This document shows, one piece after another, positions 32,895 through 41,351 of a DNA stretch of 64,000 nucleotides. Numbering within the stretch: position 1 is the stretch's first letter; each line of letters starts with the position of its first letter. The translations under genes were made by a program, and so were the position numbers. This DNA comes from Flaviaesturariibacter aridisoli (GTDB taxonomy: Bacteria; Bacteroidota; Bacteroidia; Chitinophagales; Chitinophagaceae): assembly GCF_004343705.1 (NCBI RefSeq), contig NZ_SKFH01000002.1, positions 124,001 to 188,000 on the forward strand, given 5' to 3'. The notes under the pieces were generated by a model. That model did not search any database, was not told where the DNA came from, and saw nothing but the letters and a program-made list of their open reading frames with translations.

Positions 32895-34856
32895 TTAAGC
32901 TTCGGGCGTGTTACCGCCCTGGTTCTTCTCTTCTTTCTGGAGACGCTCCTTGATCTGGGCGAGGGCGCCGAGGTCGCCGAGGGTCGGCTTCTCGACTTTC
33001 TGCTGCAGGTTCTTCACGGCCTTGCTGGTTTGCTCAGCGTTGGCGCGGGCTTCCTTGCGAACAGCGTCCTTCTCTTCTGCCTTGGCAGCTTCCCAGGTAC
33101 GGGTGTGCGATACCACGATGCGCTTCTCGTTGCGATCGAATTCGATCACCATGAACGGAGCTACCTCGTCGGCGCCTACGCTCTTGCCGTCTTCCTTGGC
33201 CAGGTGACGGTTGGGCGCGAAGCCTTCCAGGCCATAGGGCATCTGCACGATAGCGCCTTTGTCGTCCTTGCGGATAACAGTGCCTTCATGCACGGAGCCG
33301 ATGGCGAAGGTGTCCTGGAGCGTGTTCCAGGGATCTTCTTCGAGTTGTTTGTGTCCGAGCTGGAGCTTGCGGTTGTCCTTGTCGATGCCGAGGATCACCA
33401 CGTCGATCTTCTCGCCCACTTTCGTGAACTCGCTGGGGTGGTTGTAGCGCTTCAGCCAGCTCAGGTCGGAGATGTGGATCATACCGCCGATGCCCTGGCT
33501 CAGTTCTACGAATACGCCATAAGGAGTGATGTTCTTCACCGTGCCCTGGTGGCGGCTGCCTTCGGGGAAGTTCACCTCGATGTCGTTCCAGGGATCCTGG
33601 CTCAGCTGCTTGATCGAGAGGCTCATCTTGCGGCTGTCTTTGTCGAGGGTAACGATCTTGGCTTCATGCTCGTCGTTGAGCTTGAAGAACTCCTTGGCAT
33701 TGATGGGGGTGTTGGCCCAGGTGATCTCCGAAACGTGCACGAGGCCTTCTACGCCCGGCATGATCTCGAGGAATGCACCGTAATCTTCGATGTTCACGAC
33801 GCGGCCTTTAACGACAGCACCTTCGTGAATGTTCTCAGGCAGCACGTCCCAGGGGTGCGGGGTGAGCTGCTTGAGGCCGAGGGAGATACGCTTCTTCTCG
33901 TCGTCGAAGTCGAGAACCACTACGTTCAGCTTCTGGTCCAGCTTCAGCACCTCGCTCGGGTGGTTGATACGACCCCAGCTGATGTCGGTGATGTAGAGCA
34001 GACCGTCCAGGCCGCCGAGGTCCATGAACGCACCGAAGTCGGTGATGTTCTTCACAGTACCTTCCAGCACCTGGCCTTTCTCGAGCTGGCCGATGATCTG
34101 GGCGCGCTGCGCTTCGATATCGCTCTCGATGAGGGCTTTATGCGATACAACGGCATTCTTGATGGCTTCGTTGATCTTCACCACTTTGAACTCCATCGTC
34201 TTGCCTACGAACTGGTCGTAGTCGGTAACGGGCTTCACGTCGATCTGCGAACCCGGCAGGAAGGTTTCCATGCCGAATACGTCTACGATCAGGCCGCCTT
34301 TCGTCTTGGAGGTAACGGTACCGGTAACGATTTCGCCGGTCTTGTGTACTTCCACGATCCGCTCCCAGGCGCGGGTAATGCGGGCCTGCTTGCGCGAGAG
34401 ATTCAGGTTACCGTCCCGGTCTTCCTTTTCAACCACCATCACCTCTACTTCATCACCTACATTGAGGCTCTGGAGGTCGCGGAATTCGTTGAGGGAGATG
34501 AGACCATCCGATTTGAAGCCGATGTTCAGCACCACGTCGGTTTTGGTAACGCCCACTACGGTGCCTTTGATCAGCTCGCCGTCGTTGAGCTGTACGAACG
34601 TGCCTTCATACACCTTGTCGTACTTCACCTGCTCTTCTTTGCTGTAGGTGGCTACGTTGCGCTTGTCGATGCTCCAGTCGAAGTCGTCGTGCGCGGTTTC
34701 CACTTTCGGCGCGGGAGCGGGCTTCGAAGTAGCTTCTACAGCCGGCGCTTCCGTTGCGGCAGGGGCATTTGTTGTCGCGGTAGCAGCTTCAGCAACCGGT
34801 GTTGCCGCAGCCTGCTCCTGGCCTTCCGCGTTTGGGTTAACAATATTTTCTTCCAT
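32895..34856 (-). CDS. rpsA: 30S ribosomal protein S1 (bS1)
   Basis: The start MEENIVNPNA at 34856 lies 31 bp from a perfect -7 box; the longer upstream reading passes through the promoter and is rejected. The 653-residue protein has an Ala/Thr/Glu/Pro-rich N-terminal stretch (about 1-60), then six S1 RNA-binding repeats (for example KGTVVGVTKTDVVLNIGF, EGTVKNITDFGAFMDLGG, KGRVVNIEDYGAFLEIMPG, QGTVKNITPYGVFVELSQG). It ends in a charged tail. S1 brings mRNA to the ribosome, which matters in a lineage that rarely uses Shine-Dalgarno pairing. Confidence 0.96.
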   Translation of the reverse strand: MEENIVNPNAEGQEQAAATPVAEAATATTNAPAATEAPAVEATSKPAPAPKVETAHDDFDWSIDKRNVATYSKEEQVKYDKVYEGTFVQLNDGELIKGTVVGVTKTDVVLNIGFKSDGLISLNEFRDLQSLNVGDEVEVMVVEKEDRDGNLNLSRKQARITRAWERIVEVHKTGEIVTGTVTSKTKGGLIVDVFGMETFLPGSQIDVKPVTDYDQFVGKTMEFKVVKINEAIKNAVVSHKALIESDIEAQRAQIIGQLEKGQVLEGTVKNITDFGAFMDLGGLDGLLYITDISWGRINHPSEVLKLDQKLNVVVLDFDDEKKRISLGLKQLTPHPWDVLPENIHEGAVVKGRVVNIEDYGAFLEIMPGVEGLVHVSEITWANTPINAKEFFKLNDEHEAKIVTLDKDSRKMSLSIKQLSQDPWNDIEVNFPEGSRHQGTVKNITPYGVFVELSQGIGGMIHISDLSWLKRYNHPSEFTKVGEKIDVVILGIDKDNRKLQLGHKQLEEDPWNTLQDTFAIGSVHEGTVIRKDDKGAIVQMPYGLEGFAPNRHLAKEDGKSVGADEVAPFMVIEFDRNEKRIVVSHTRTWEAAKAEEKDAVRKEARANAEQTSKAVKNLQQKVEKPTLGDLGALAQIKERLQKEEKNQGGNTPEA

Positions 34857-34886
34857 AAAATTTCCCGAGGGGTTTATTCGGGGGGG

Positions 34887-34894
34887 CAAATATA
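34887..34894 (-). promoter_or_regulatory. -7 box of rpsA (TATATTTG)
   Basis: Exact TAnnTTTG on the minus strand, 30 bases before the rpsA ATG, leaving room for a short untranslated leader. Confidence 0.6.
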
Positions 34895-35023
34895 GCCAAT
34901 CCGCCCCGAAACACCCGGCGCAGAGAACCCCATTTTCGCGTTTTTTTACGCTTTGAAAGGACTTTCTCACCGGTACAAAACGGCCGTTCACCGCCGCGCG
35001 CCCCGCGCCTCCGCCCTTTTGCC

Positions 35024-35031
35024 TAAGTTTG
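35024..35031 (+). promoter_or_regulatory. -7 box of the PagL-like gene (TAAGTTTG)
   Basis: Exact TAnnTTTG seven bases before the ATG at 35039. Transcription would begin within a few bases of the start codon. Confidence 0.45.
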
Positions 35032-35038
35032 GCCCCCG

Positions 35039-36091
35039 ATGCGCCGACCGTCCTGCCTGTTCCTGTTATGCCTGCTCCTGTGCCACGCCGCCACCGCGCA
35101 GGCCCCGTTGCAGGAAGACCGCTTCGGCGCTTCCGCTCACCTGGGCTCCTTCATCACCAAAATGAGCAAGGCCGAGCTGGCCAAGGACGCGTACAGCTTC
35201 CTGCTGCAGGCCGACTGGAGCCGCCGCTCGCGCTATGCCCCGGGCACCTTCCTGGGTGCGTCCCTCCTGCACGGCGCCTCGGGTGGCCGCCAGTACCTCG
35301 GCACCGTTACCGCCGCTTTCGCTTTCGGTGACGCCCCGCTCGCGGGCAGCGGCTGGTACCGTCTCCGCGCGCGCCTTGCCCTTGGCCTTGGCTGGATCGA
35401 AAAGCCCTACGACCCGGTGACCAATCACAAGAACACCCTGCTCGGCTCCCACCTCAACGCCGCCATCCAGGCATCACTCTACCAACAGGTGCGCCTTGGC
35501 CGCCACTGGAGCTGGAATACGGGCCTCTCGTTCCTGCACCTTTCCAACGGGCTTTCCACGTTGCCCAACCTCGGGCTCAACATACCCTGTATCTATACAG
35601 GGCTCGTTTACCGGCGCACCGGCGCTCCGCTGCAGGCCAGGACGCCCCCCTTCCCCGCCCGCCGTGATCAATTTTCGGCCTGGGCTTCGCTGGGCCTGAA
35701 GCAATGGCCGCTGGTCAACAGCCCGCGCACGGTCACCCAGGCATTCAGCGGCGAATGGTCTCGGAAGCTTTCCGGCAATGGCCGCTGGGGCGCCGTGCTG
35801 CACGTCTTCCACGACCCCACGGTCATCTCACCCAACGATACGGTGTTTCACCAACCCGAAGCGGGCGGCTGGCAGGCCGGCGCCGGCGCGCACTACGCGG
35901 TCGTGATCGGCCGCTGGGAGGTGCCGCTGCAAGCAGGTGTTTATGCCTGGAACCCGCGCGACGCCAACCGCGTGTATCAAATACTGGGTGTCCGCTACCG
36001 CGTCGCCCGGCACTGGCTCGCCGGGATTCACCTCAAAACGCATATGGGCAAGGCCGACTATTTCCACGCCGGAATCGGTTACCAATGGTAA
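35039..36091 (+). CDS. Acyloxyacyl hydrolase / PagL-like lipid A 3-O-deacylase
   Basis: The 350-residue outer-membrane barrel has a signal peptide (about 1-20). The PagL active-site block is FLHLSNGLS (165-173) with catalytic His167 and Ser169 and the conserved Asn170, followed by PNLGLNIP (176-183). PagL removes the 3-O-acyl chain of lipid A in the outer leaflet. At 350 residues it is about twice the length of Pseudomonas PagL, with extra strands on both sides, as is usual for Bacteroidota members. The next gene starts 4 bp after its stop. Confidence 0.85.
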   Translation: MRRPSCLFLLCLLLCHAATAQAPLQEDRFGASAHLGSFITKMSKAELAKDAYSFLLQADWSRRSRYAPGTFLGASLLHGASGGRQYLGTVTAAFAFGDAPLAGSGWYRLRARLALGLGWIEKPYDPVTNHKNTLLGSHLNAAIQASLYQQVRLGRHWSWNTGLSFLHLSNGLSTLPNLGLNIPCIYTGLVYRRTGAPLQARTPPFPARRDQFSAWASLGLKQWPLVNSPRTVTQAFSGEWSRKLSGNGRWGAVLHVFHDPTVISPNDTVFHQPEAGGWQAGAGAHYAVVIGRWEVPLQAGVYAWNPRDANRVYQILGVRYRVARHWLAGIHLKTHMGKADYFHAGIGYQW

Positions 36092-36095
36092 GACT

Positions 36096-36821
36096 ATGAA
36101 AACATTCCTCTGCACCGTAGTTATACTATCTGCTGCCGCCGTCGCTTCCTGCAGCAAGCCGGGTTGCGCACAAAAAGAAGGAACCAGCACGCGCACGGTA
36201 CGCAGCACCGGCTCCTTCGAGCAACTGGTGATCCTTGACAACATCAACGTGGTACTGAGTGAAGGACCCTGCTCGGTGACCGTAGAAACCGACGAGGCCC
36301 TGCAGCCGGTTGTCGGCGCCGAGGTGCGCAACGGCCAGCTGTTCCTGCGCAACGATGCCTCCTGTTCTGTCATCCGCCGCCCGGGCGAATCGATCACCGC
36401 CTACGTGTCGCTGCCCCACCTGACAAGGATCGACTACCAGGGCTCGGGCACCGTTACCTGCGCCGACACGCTCCACACCGACTATATTTCCGTGGAAGCC
36501 GACCGGGGCGCAGGCAATGTGCACCTGAAGCTGGCGGCGTTGTTCACGCTGGCGCAGGTCAACAATGAAGTGACCGACCTCAGGTTCGAGGGGCGCAGCG
36601 ACTCCTGCTACGCCTGGTGCTCCTCGCGCGGCACGATCGACTTCCGAAACTTCCAGGTAAAGCGGATGGCGCTTGCTTACGCCGGCGTCCGCGACGCCTA
36701 TGTGTGGGCCACCGAATCGCTCCACACGATCGTATACCAAACCGGAAATGTGTATTACAGGGGAAGTCCGCGCCTGCTGGCGCCGGATTACCGCAGCACG
36801 GGCCGCTTGCTGCCTTTTTAG
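36096..36821 (+). CDS. DUF2807 lipoprotein (putative auto-transporter adhesin head)
   Basis: The start at 36096 gives a lipoprotein signal (AVASC, Cys19). The 241-residue protein is a beta-helix-like DUF2807 domain: GSFEQLVILDNINVVLSEG, YVSLPHLTRIDYQGSGTV and VWATESLHTIVYQTGNVYYRG. The family is found on the surface or in the periplasm of Bacteroidota with unknown function. It is very probably co-transcribed with the PagL-like gene. The convergent flavoprotein gene ends 116 bp away. Confidence 0.8.
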   Translation: MKTFLCTVVILSAAAVASCSKPGCAQKEGTSTRTVRSTGSFEQLVILDNINVVLSEGPCSVTVETDEALQPVVGAEVRNGQLFLRNDASCSVIRRPGESITAYVSLPHLTRIDYQGSGTVTCADTLHTDYISVEADRGAGNVHLKLAALFTLAQVNNEVTDLRFEGRSDSCYAWCSSRGTIDFRNFQVKRMALAYAGVRDAYVWATESLHTIVYQTGNVYYRGSPRLLAPDYRSTGRLLPF

Positions 36822-36937
36822 CGCTGGTCCAGCCATTGACTGCTCACAAGCCTGTCGTCGCGCCGTTGTGCGGCGCTGCGGGGACATACAAGTTCATTTG
36901 CAGGAACTCCAGGTCGAAAAACAGGCCCGGAAGCGCA

Positions 36938-38185
36938 TTACCGGGGGCCGGAAGTGTCTTGCAAGGAGGGGAGCTTCGCGGCAATGAACCCGCTGGTCCA
37001 CGCATGCTGGAAGTTGAAACCGCCCGTGATGCCGTCCACGTCGAGCACCTCCCCGGCGAAATAGAGACCTGGGATTTTGCGGCTCATCATCGTATTCGGA
37101 TCCACCTCGGAAAGCTGCACGCCGCCGGCGGTCACGAATTCTTCTTTGAACGTGGTCTTGCCGGTTACCATAAACACCGAGTCTGTCAGGCCGCGGATCA
37201 GCGCGTTCTCGGCCTTCGCCGGCAGGTCGGCAAAGCGTTGGTCCAAAGAAATACCGGCTGCCTGCAGCAGGAATTCCCAGAGCCGCACCGGGATATCGGT
37301 TGGGTTTCCATTGGCTACTTTCTTTTGCGGATGCATACGACGGGCATCGGCAAGCAAGTCCTTCAGATCGTTTTCGCTCAGGTCGGGCGTCCAGTGCACG
37401 TGCACGGTAAAGTGATATTGTTTTTCGGCCAGCTCACGGGCGCCCCAGGCACTGAGGCGCAGCACCGCCGGGCCGCTGAGGCCCCAGTGGGTGATCAGCA
37501 GCGGGCCTTCCTCGGCCAGCTTGCTCCCTTCCACTTTAACGCGCGCGCGCTCCACGCTGAGCCCCATCAGCGACGTAATGGGATGCCCCGGTATATTGAA
37601 AGTGAACAGCGAAGGAAGGGGCTCCACGATACGATGACCAAGTGCACGCAACCAGTCAAACTGGGCACTTTTGGGTGCACCGCCGGTGGCGATGCACAGG
37701 AAATCAGCTTCCAGCAGCCGCCCGCCGGCTAATTCCACGTGGAATACTTCGTCTTTCCGCACCGAGCGCACATCGGCGTTCATCCGTATTTCTACGGAAA
37801 AACGCGCCGCCTCGCGCAGCAGGCAGGCGATGATCGTTTCGGAAGAATCGGTTTCGGGAAACATGCGGCCGTCCGCTTCGGTCTTCAGCGTCACGCCCCG
37901 CTCCGCAAACCAGGCCACCGTAGCGGCCGCATCGAACTGGTGCAGGGTCTTCTTCAGGAAATTTTGCCCGCGCGGGTAACGCCGGCTGAATGCGCCGATC
38001 TCGAAGAGGCTGTGCGTCACGTTGCAGCGCCCCCCGCCCGATACACGCACCTTCGACAAAAGCTTGCTGCTCTTTTCGAGCAGGATCACCTGCAGACCCG
38101 GTTGGAGACGCGCCGCATTGATGGCGCAGAAGAACCCCGCGGCGCCGCCGCCGATGACTATTAGTCGTTTGTGCGCTCCTTCCAT
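36938..38185 (-). CDS. HI0933/YhiN-family flavoprotein (NAD(P)/FAD-dependent oxidoreductase)
   Basis: The 415-residue protein starts with an FAD-binding Rossmann motif (VIGGGAAGFFCAINAARL) and the family marker SKLLSKVRVSGGGRCNVTHS. It ends with GLYFAGEVLDVDGITGGFNFQHAW, the second FAD signature. The biochemical role of this family is not established. It stands downstream of map on the same strand, separated by a dispersed repeat, in the place where infA or the alpha ribosomal operon would normally continue. Confidence 0.9.
   Translation of the reverse strand: MEGAHKRLIVIGGGAAGFFCAINAARLQPGLQVILLEKSSKLLSKVRVSGGGRCNVTHSLFEIGAFSRRYPRGQNFLKKTLHQFDAAATVAWFAERGVTLKTEADGRMFPETDSSETIIACLLREAARFSVEIRMNADVRSVRKDEVFHVELAGGRLLEADFLCIATGGAPKSAQFDWLRALGHRIVEPLPSLFTFNIPGHPITSLMGLSVERARVKVEGSKLAEEGPLLITHWGLSGPAVLRLSAWGARELAEKQYHFTVHVHWTPDLSENDLKDLLADARRMHPQKKVANGNPTDIPVRLWEFLLQAAGISLDQRFADLPAKAENALIRGLTDSVFMVTGKTTFKEEFVTAGGVQLSEVDPNTMMSRKIPGLYFAGEVLDVDGITGGFNFQHAWTSGFIAAKLPSLQDTSGPR
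37784..37797. repeat. CCGTA-N4-TACGG palindrome inside the flavoprotein gene
   Basis: Exact CCGTATTTCTACGG, flanked by T and A (16-bp TCCGTATTTCTACGGA). Fourth exact copy; the core TTTC is shared with degenerate copies at 8523, 12265 (reverse) and 20115. Confidence 0.55.
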
Positions 38186-38188
38186 AAA

Positions 38189-38279
38189 CCGTCATTACGA
38201 GGCGTCCGACGGGAAGCGAAGGGAAAGCGAAGCAACCCGTTCCCTATGGGACGGATTGCTTTACTGCGTTCGCACGGAC
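38189..38279. repeat. REP-like dispersed repeat with inverted arms
   Basis: The spacer between map and the flavoprotein gene begins GTCATTACGAGG and contains AAGCAACCCGT (38230-38240), which pairs with ACGGATTGCTT (38251-38261) with one mismatch. GTCATTGCGAGG plus a GAAGCAATCC hairpin is a familiar composition of dispersed palindromic repeats in several phyla; this looks like a decayed copy. Confidence 0.55.
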
Positions 38280-38292
38280 GCGCTGAATTGGG

Positions 38293-39093
38293 TTAGTAAT
38301 TACTGAACAGTTCCTGATTGGCCTTCTCCGCCGCTTCGATGGGTGCGTAGTTCGACAGGATGTCGGCCTTATTCTTCCGCACGCACACGTCGTGCTCGAA
38401 GTGAACGGACACCTTCCCGTCTTTCGTGCGTACGGTCCAGCCGTCGTCGTCGGTATACACTTCTTTGCGGCCCAGGTTGATCATAGGCTCGATGGCGATC
38501 ACCAGGCCTTCTTTCATCACCGGTCCCGAGCCGCGCTTGCCGTAGTTGGGCACCTGCGGGTCTTCGTGGAGGCTCTTGCCGAGGCCGTGGCCCACGAGCT
38601 CGCGCACGACACCGTAGCCGTTCTTTTTTTCCGTATGCTCCTGGATGGCGAAGGCGATGTCGCCGATGCGGTTGCCGGCGATGGCCTTTTCGATGCCTTT
38701 ATACAGCGACTCCTTGGTGATCTTCACCAGCTTTATCGCCTCCGCACCGGGGTCGCCGATCATGAAGGTATACGCGTGGTCGCCGTGCCAGCCATTCCTG
38801 ATCACGCCGATGTCGATCGTCACCACGTCGCCTTCCTTCAGCGGGTGGCTGTTCGGAAAGCCGTGCACCACCACGTCGTTGACGGAGATGCAGGCATTGA
38901 ACGGGTAGCCGTTATAGCCGAGAAAGGAAGGAACGGCACCGTTGTCGCGGATAATGCTGCCGATGGTCTTGTCGATGGAAAGCGTGCTGATACCGGGCTT
39001 CAGGAGCGCGGCGACTTCCGCCAGCGTGCTGCTCACCAGGAGGGCGGCGGCGCGCATCTGCTCCACCTGTTCGTCTGTCTTGTAATAGATCAT
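38293..39093 (-). CDS. map: Methionine aminopeptidase, type I
   Basis: The start MIYYKTDEQV at 39093 follows a -7 box; an upstream reading of 26 more residues crosses the promoter and the secY terminator. The 266-residue metalloenzyme has all five metal ligands in place: Asp94, Asp105, His169, Glu202, Glu233, plus His77. It removes the initiator Met from nascent proteins. It follows secY as is usual in the spc operon, but a terminator and a new -7 box in the 78-bp gap suggest separate transcription. Confidence 0.96.
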   Translation of the reverse strand: MIYYKTDEQVEQMRAAALLVSSTLAEVAALLKPGISTLSIDKTIGSIIRDNGAVPSFLGYNGYPFNACISVNDVVVHGFPNSHPLKEGDVVTIDIGVIRNGWHGDHAYTFMIGDPGAEAIKLVKITKESLYKGIEKAIAGNRIGDIAFAIQEHTEKKNGYGVVRELVGHGLGKSLHEDPQVPNYGKRGSGPVMKEGLVIAIEPMINLGRKEVYTDDDGWTVRTKDGKVSVHFEHDVCVRKNKADILSNYAPIEAAEKANQELFSNY

Positions 39094-39101
39094 GGGGAGT
39101 G

Positions 39102-39109
39102 CAAAGATA
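39102..39109 (-). promoter_or_regulatory. -7 box of map (TATCTTTG)
   Basis: Exact TAnnTTTG on the minus strand, eight bases before the map ATG and just after the terminator hairpin of the secY operon. Confidence 0.5.
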
Positions 39110-39122
39110 CTTGGGGTAAAAA

Positions 39123-39150
39123 GAAAACCCGGTCTTTGCGGACCGGGTTT
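39123..39150 (-). terminator. Terminator after secY
   Basis: AAAACCCGGTC and GACCGGGTTTT pair over 11 bp with a 6-nt loop (39123-39133, 39140-39150); the minus-strand 3' arm runs into further T residues. It ends the large ribosomal protein transcript before map. Confidence 0.8.
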
Positions 39151-39171
39151 TCGAAATAGCGGGTAGAGCAA

Positions 39172-40515
39172 TCAGATCTGGGCCTGGGAAACCGTCTGAC
39201 GGCCCTGGATACGACCGCCTTTCATGAGGCCGTCGTACTGGCGCATCAGCAGCTGGGTTTCGACCTGCTGCAGGGTATCGAGGACGACACCGACCAGGAT
39301 CAGCAGCGAGGTGCCGCCGAAGAAGGTCGAGAAGCCGGCCGACACGCCGAGGCGCTGGGCGATACCGGGCAGGATACCAACGAGGGCCAGCAGGATAGCA
39401 CCCGGGAGGGTGATCTTGTCCATGATGGCGCCGATGTAGTCGGCCGTGGGCTGGCCGGGCTTAACGCCGGGCACAAAGCCGTTGTTCTGCTTCAGGTTAT
39501 CAGCGATCTGCTTGGGGTTGAAGATAAGCGCGGTGTAGAGGAACGTGAAACCGATCACCACGGCCGAGTAGATGGCCATGTAACCGAGGTTCATGTGGTT
39601 GGAGAACACGTCGGCAACACCGCTGGTGGTCGCCTTGTTCAGGAACAGCAGCGTGGGCAGGAACATGATCGCCTGGGCGAAGATGATCGGCATTACACCG
39701 GCACTGTTGACCTTGATGGGCAGGTACTGGCGGGCGCCACCACCGAGCTGGCGGTTGCCCACGATTTGCTTGGCGTAGTTCACCGCGATGCGGCGTGTGC
39801 CTTGCACCAGCAGGATACAACCCATGATGATGGCGATGAGGATGGCGATCTCGATAATGAAGATCAGGATCTGGCCCGTGCGTTCCGACTTAAGGGCGAG
39901 TTCTTCCATGAAGTTACGCGGCAGGCGGCCGAGGATACCCACCATGATGATGAGCGAGGTACCGTTGCCGAGCCCTTTGTCGGTGATCTTTTCACCGAGC
40001 CACATCACGAAGAGGGTGCCGGCGGTGAGCAGAACCACGGTGGAGGTCCAGAAGTAGGGCGCGTATTCGGGGCGGATGGCGCCGCCGGCTCCGGAGCCGG
40101 TCATGGTATGGAGGTAGCCCACGTAGGCAGAGGCCTGCACGAGCGTTACGGCTACGGTGAGGTAGCGCGTCCACTGGTTGATCTTCTTGCGGCCGCTCTC
40201 CCCTTCCTTCTGAAGCTTCGCGAAGGAAGGCACCAGCACGGTCATAAGCTGCATGAAGATGGAGGCGGAGATATACGGCATGATACCCAGCGCGAGGATG
40301 GAAGCCTGGTTGAAGGCGCCACCGGCGAAGGAGTTGATCAGGCCCAGCATACCACCGTTGTTCTTCTCTAGATTGAGCTTGGTGGGATCGATGCCCGGAA
40401 GCACGATGTGGCTGCCGATGCGGTAGATGAAAATCAGAAGAAGGGTAACCAGGATCTTGCTGCGCAGCTCCTCGATACTCCAGATATTCTTCAGCGTTTG
40501 AGTTAACTTTTTCAC
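39172..40515 (-). CDS. secY: Preprotein translocase subunit SecY
   Basis: The 447-residue inner-membrane channel has ten hydrophobic segments. SecY motifs include RIGSHIVLPGIDP, NSFAGGAFNQASILALGIMPYISASI (in part IMPYISASI) and GGGARQYLPIKVNSAGVMPIIFA. It forms the protein-conducting pore with SecE and SecG. Last gene of the main spc transcript, followed by a terminator. Confidence 0.98.
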   Translation of the reverse strand: MKKLTQTLKNIWSIEELRSKILVTLLLIFIYRIGSHIVLPGIDPTKLNLEKNNGGMLGLINSFAGGAFNQASILALGIMPYISASIFMQLMTVLVPSFAKLQKEGESGRKKINQWTRYLTVAVTLVQASAYVGYLHTMTGSGAGGAIRPEYAPYFWTSTVVLLTAGTLFVMWLGEKITDKGLGNGTSLIIMVGILGRLPRNFMEELALKSERTGQILIFIIEIAILIAIIMGCILLVQGTRRIAVNYAKQIVGNRQLGGGARQYLPIKVNSAGVMPIIFAQAIMFLPTLLFLNKATTSGVADVFSNHMNLGYMAIYSAVVIGFTFLYTALIFNPKQIADNLKQNNGFVPGVKPGQPTADYIGAIMDKITLPGAILLALVGILPGIAQRLGVSAGFSTFFGGTSLLILVGVVLDTLQQVETQLLMRQYDGLMKGGRIQGRQTVSQAQI

Positions 40516-40586
40516 GGGAAATGTTTACGGTCCGAATTGAAAAAAAGGGCGCATGGAAAACATGCGCCTGTGCAATTTAGGAAAAA

Positions 40587-41036
40587 TTACTTCACGACCT
40601 CTACGGAACCGCCGGCACCTTCGATGGCTGCCTTTGCTTTCTCGCTGATTGCGTTGATCTTGAAGGTAACCTTTGCTTTCAGTTCGCCGTTGCCCAGTAC
40701 TTTCACGCGATCAGTCTGGCTGATCAGTCCGTTCATGTACAGGTTCTCGAGGCTGAATTCGGTGATACCGTATTTCTCCACCAGCTGATCGATCTGGCCG
40801 AGGTTGAACACTTTGTATTCGATGCGGTTGATGTTCTTGAAACCGCGCTTGGGCACCCGGCGCTGGATGGGCATCTGGCCACCTTCGTGGGCAAACTTAC
40901 GGGTGTAGCCGGCGTTGGCCTGCTGACCTTTGTTACCTTTCGTGGACGTACCACCCTTACCGGATGCTTCACCACGGCCTAAACGCTTTTGCTTGTGTAC
41001 GGCGCCTTTTGCAGGCTTCAGTTCGTGCAGTTTCAT
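40587..41036 (-). CDS. rplO: 50S ribosomal protein L15 (uL15)
   Basis: The 149-residue protein starts MKLHELKPAKGA, contains the Gly/Lys-rich rRNA-threading arm (LGRGEASGKGGTSTKGNKGQ) and the C-terminal NGELKAKVTFKINAISEKAKAAIE. It assembles late into the large subunit. Between rpmD and secY, as expected; a CTTCCGA-word inverted repeat lies upstream in the gap to rpmD. Confidence 0.98.
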   Translation of the reverse strand: MKLHELKPAKGAVHKQKRLGRGEASGKGGTSTKGNKGQQANAGYTRKFAHEGGQMPIQRRVPKRGFKNINRIEYKVFNLGQIDQLVEKYGITEFSLENLYMNGLISQTDRVKVLGNGELKAKVTFKINAISEKAKAAIEGAGGSVEVVK

Positions 41037-41088
41037 ACTGTTTGATTTTTACTTTCGGGGAATCGCCCCTCGCATTAATAAATAATAA

Positions 41089-41154
41089 AGTCGGAAAGTA
41101 GAAAGCCGGAAGTAAAGGCCGGAACCAATTCCGACTTCCCACTTCCGACTTCCT
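41089..41154. repeat. Inverted heptamer-word repeat between rplO and rpmD (CTTCCGA type)
   Basis: Left arm 41089-41124 carries AGTCGGAAAGTAGAAAG and GCCGGAAGT; right arm 41129-41154 carries TTCCGACTTCCCACTTCCGA. The arms pair imperfectly around a very short loop. The same words form the element at 43566-43629. It lies in the middle of an operon, so it must be transcribed and would fold in the mRNA. Confidence 0.6.
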
Positions 41155-41161
41155 GACTGAA

Positions 41162-41344
41162 TTAGGCTACTTCTTCTACGGAGAGCATGTGCTCCACCTT
41201 GCGGATCATACCCAGGATCTGGGGGGTACCTTCCACTTCACGGGAAGCGTTCATCTTGTTCAGACCCAGGGCCTGCAGCGTCAGCTTCTGGCGCTCGGGG
41301 CGGTCGATGGGGCTTTTCACCAGTGTGATCTTGATCTTTTTCAT
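41162..41344 (-). CDS. rpmD: 50S ribosomal protein L30 (uL30)
   Basis: 60 residues, the normal bacterial length; IKITLVKSPIDRPERQKLTLQALGL and the C-terminal ILGMIRKVEHMLSVEEV are diagnostic. It sits between rpsE and rplO, with unusual repeat-filled spacers on both sides. Confidence 0.97.
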   Translation of the reverse strand: MKKIKITLVKSPIDRPERQKLTLQALGLNKMNASREVEGTPQILGMIRKVEHMLSVEEVA

Positions 41345-41351
41345 TGCAAAA

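Noticed and set aside
33030-34895. 621-residue plus-strand frame opposite rpsA
   Set aside because: Antisense shadow of the repeated S1 domains; the repeats explain its apparent internal repetition.
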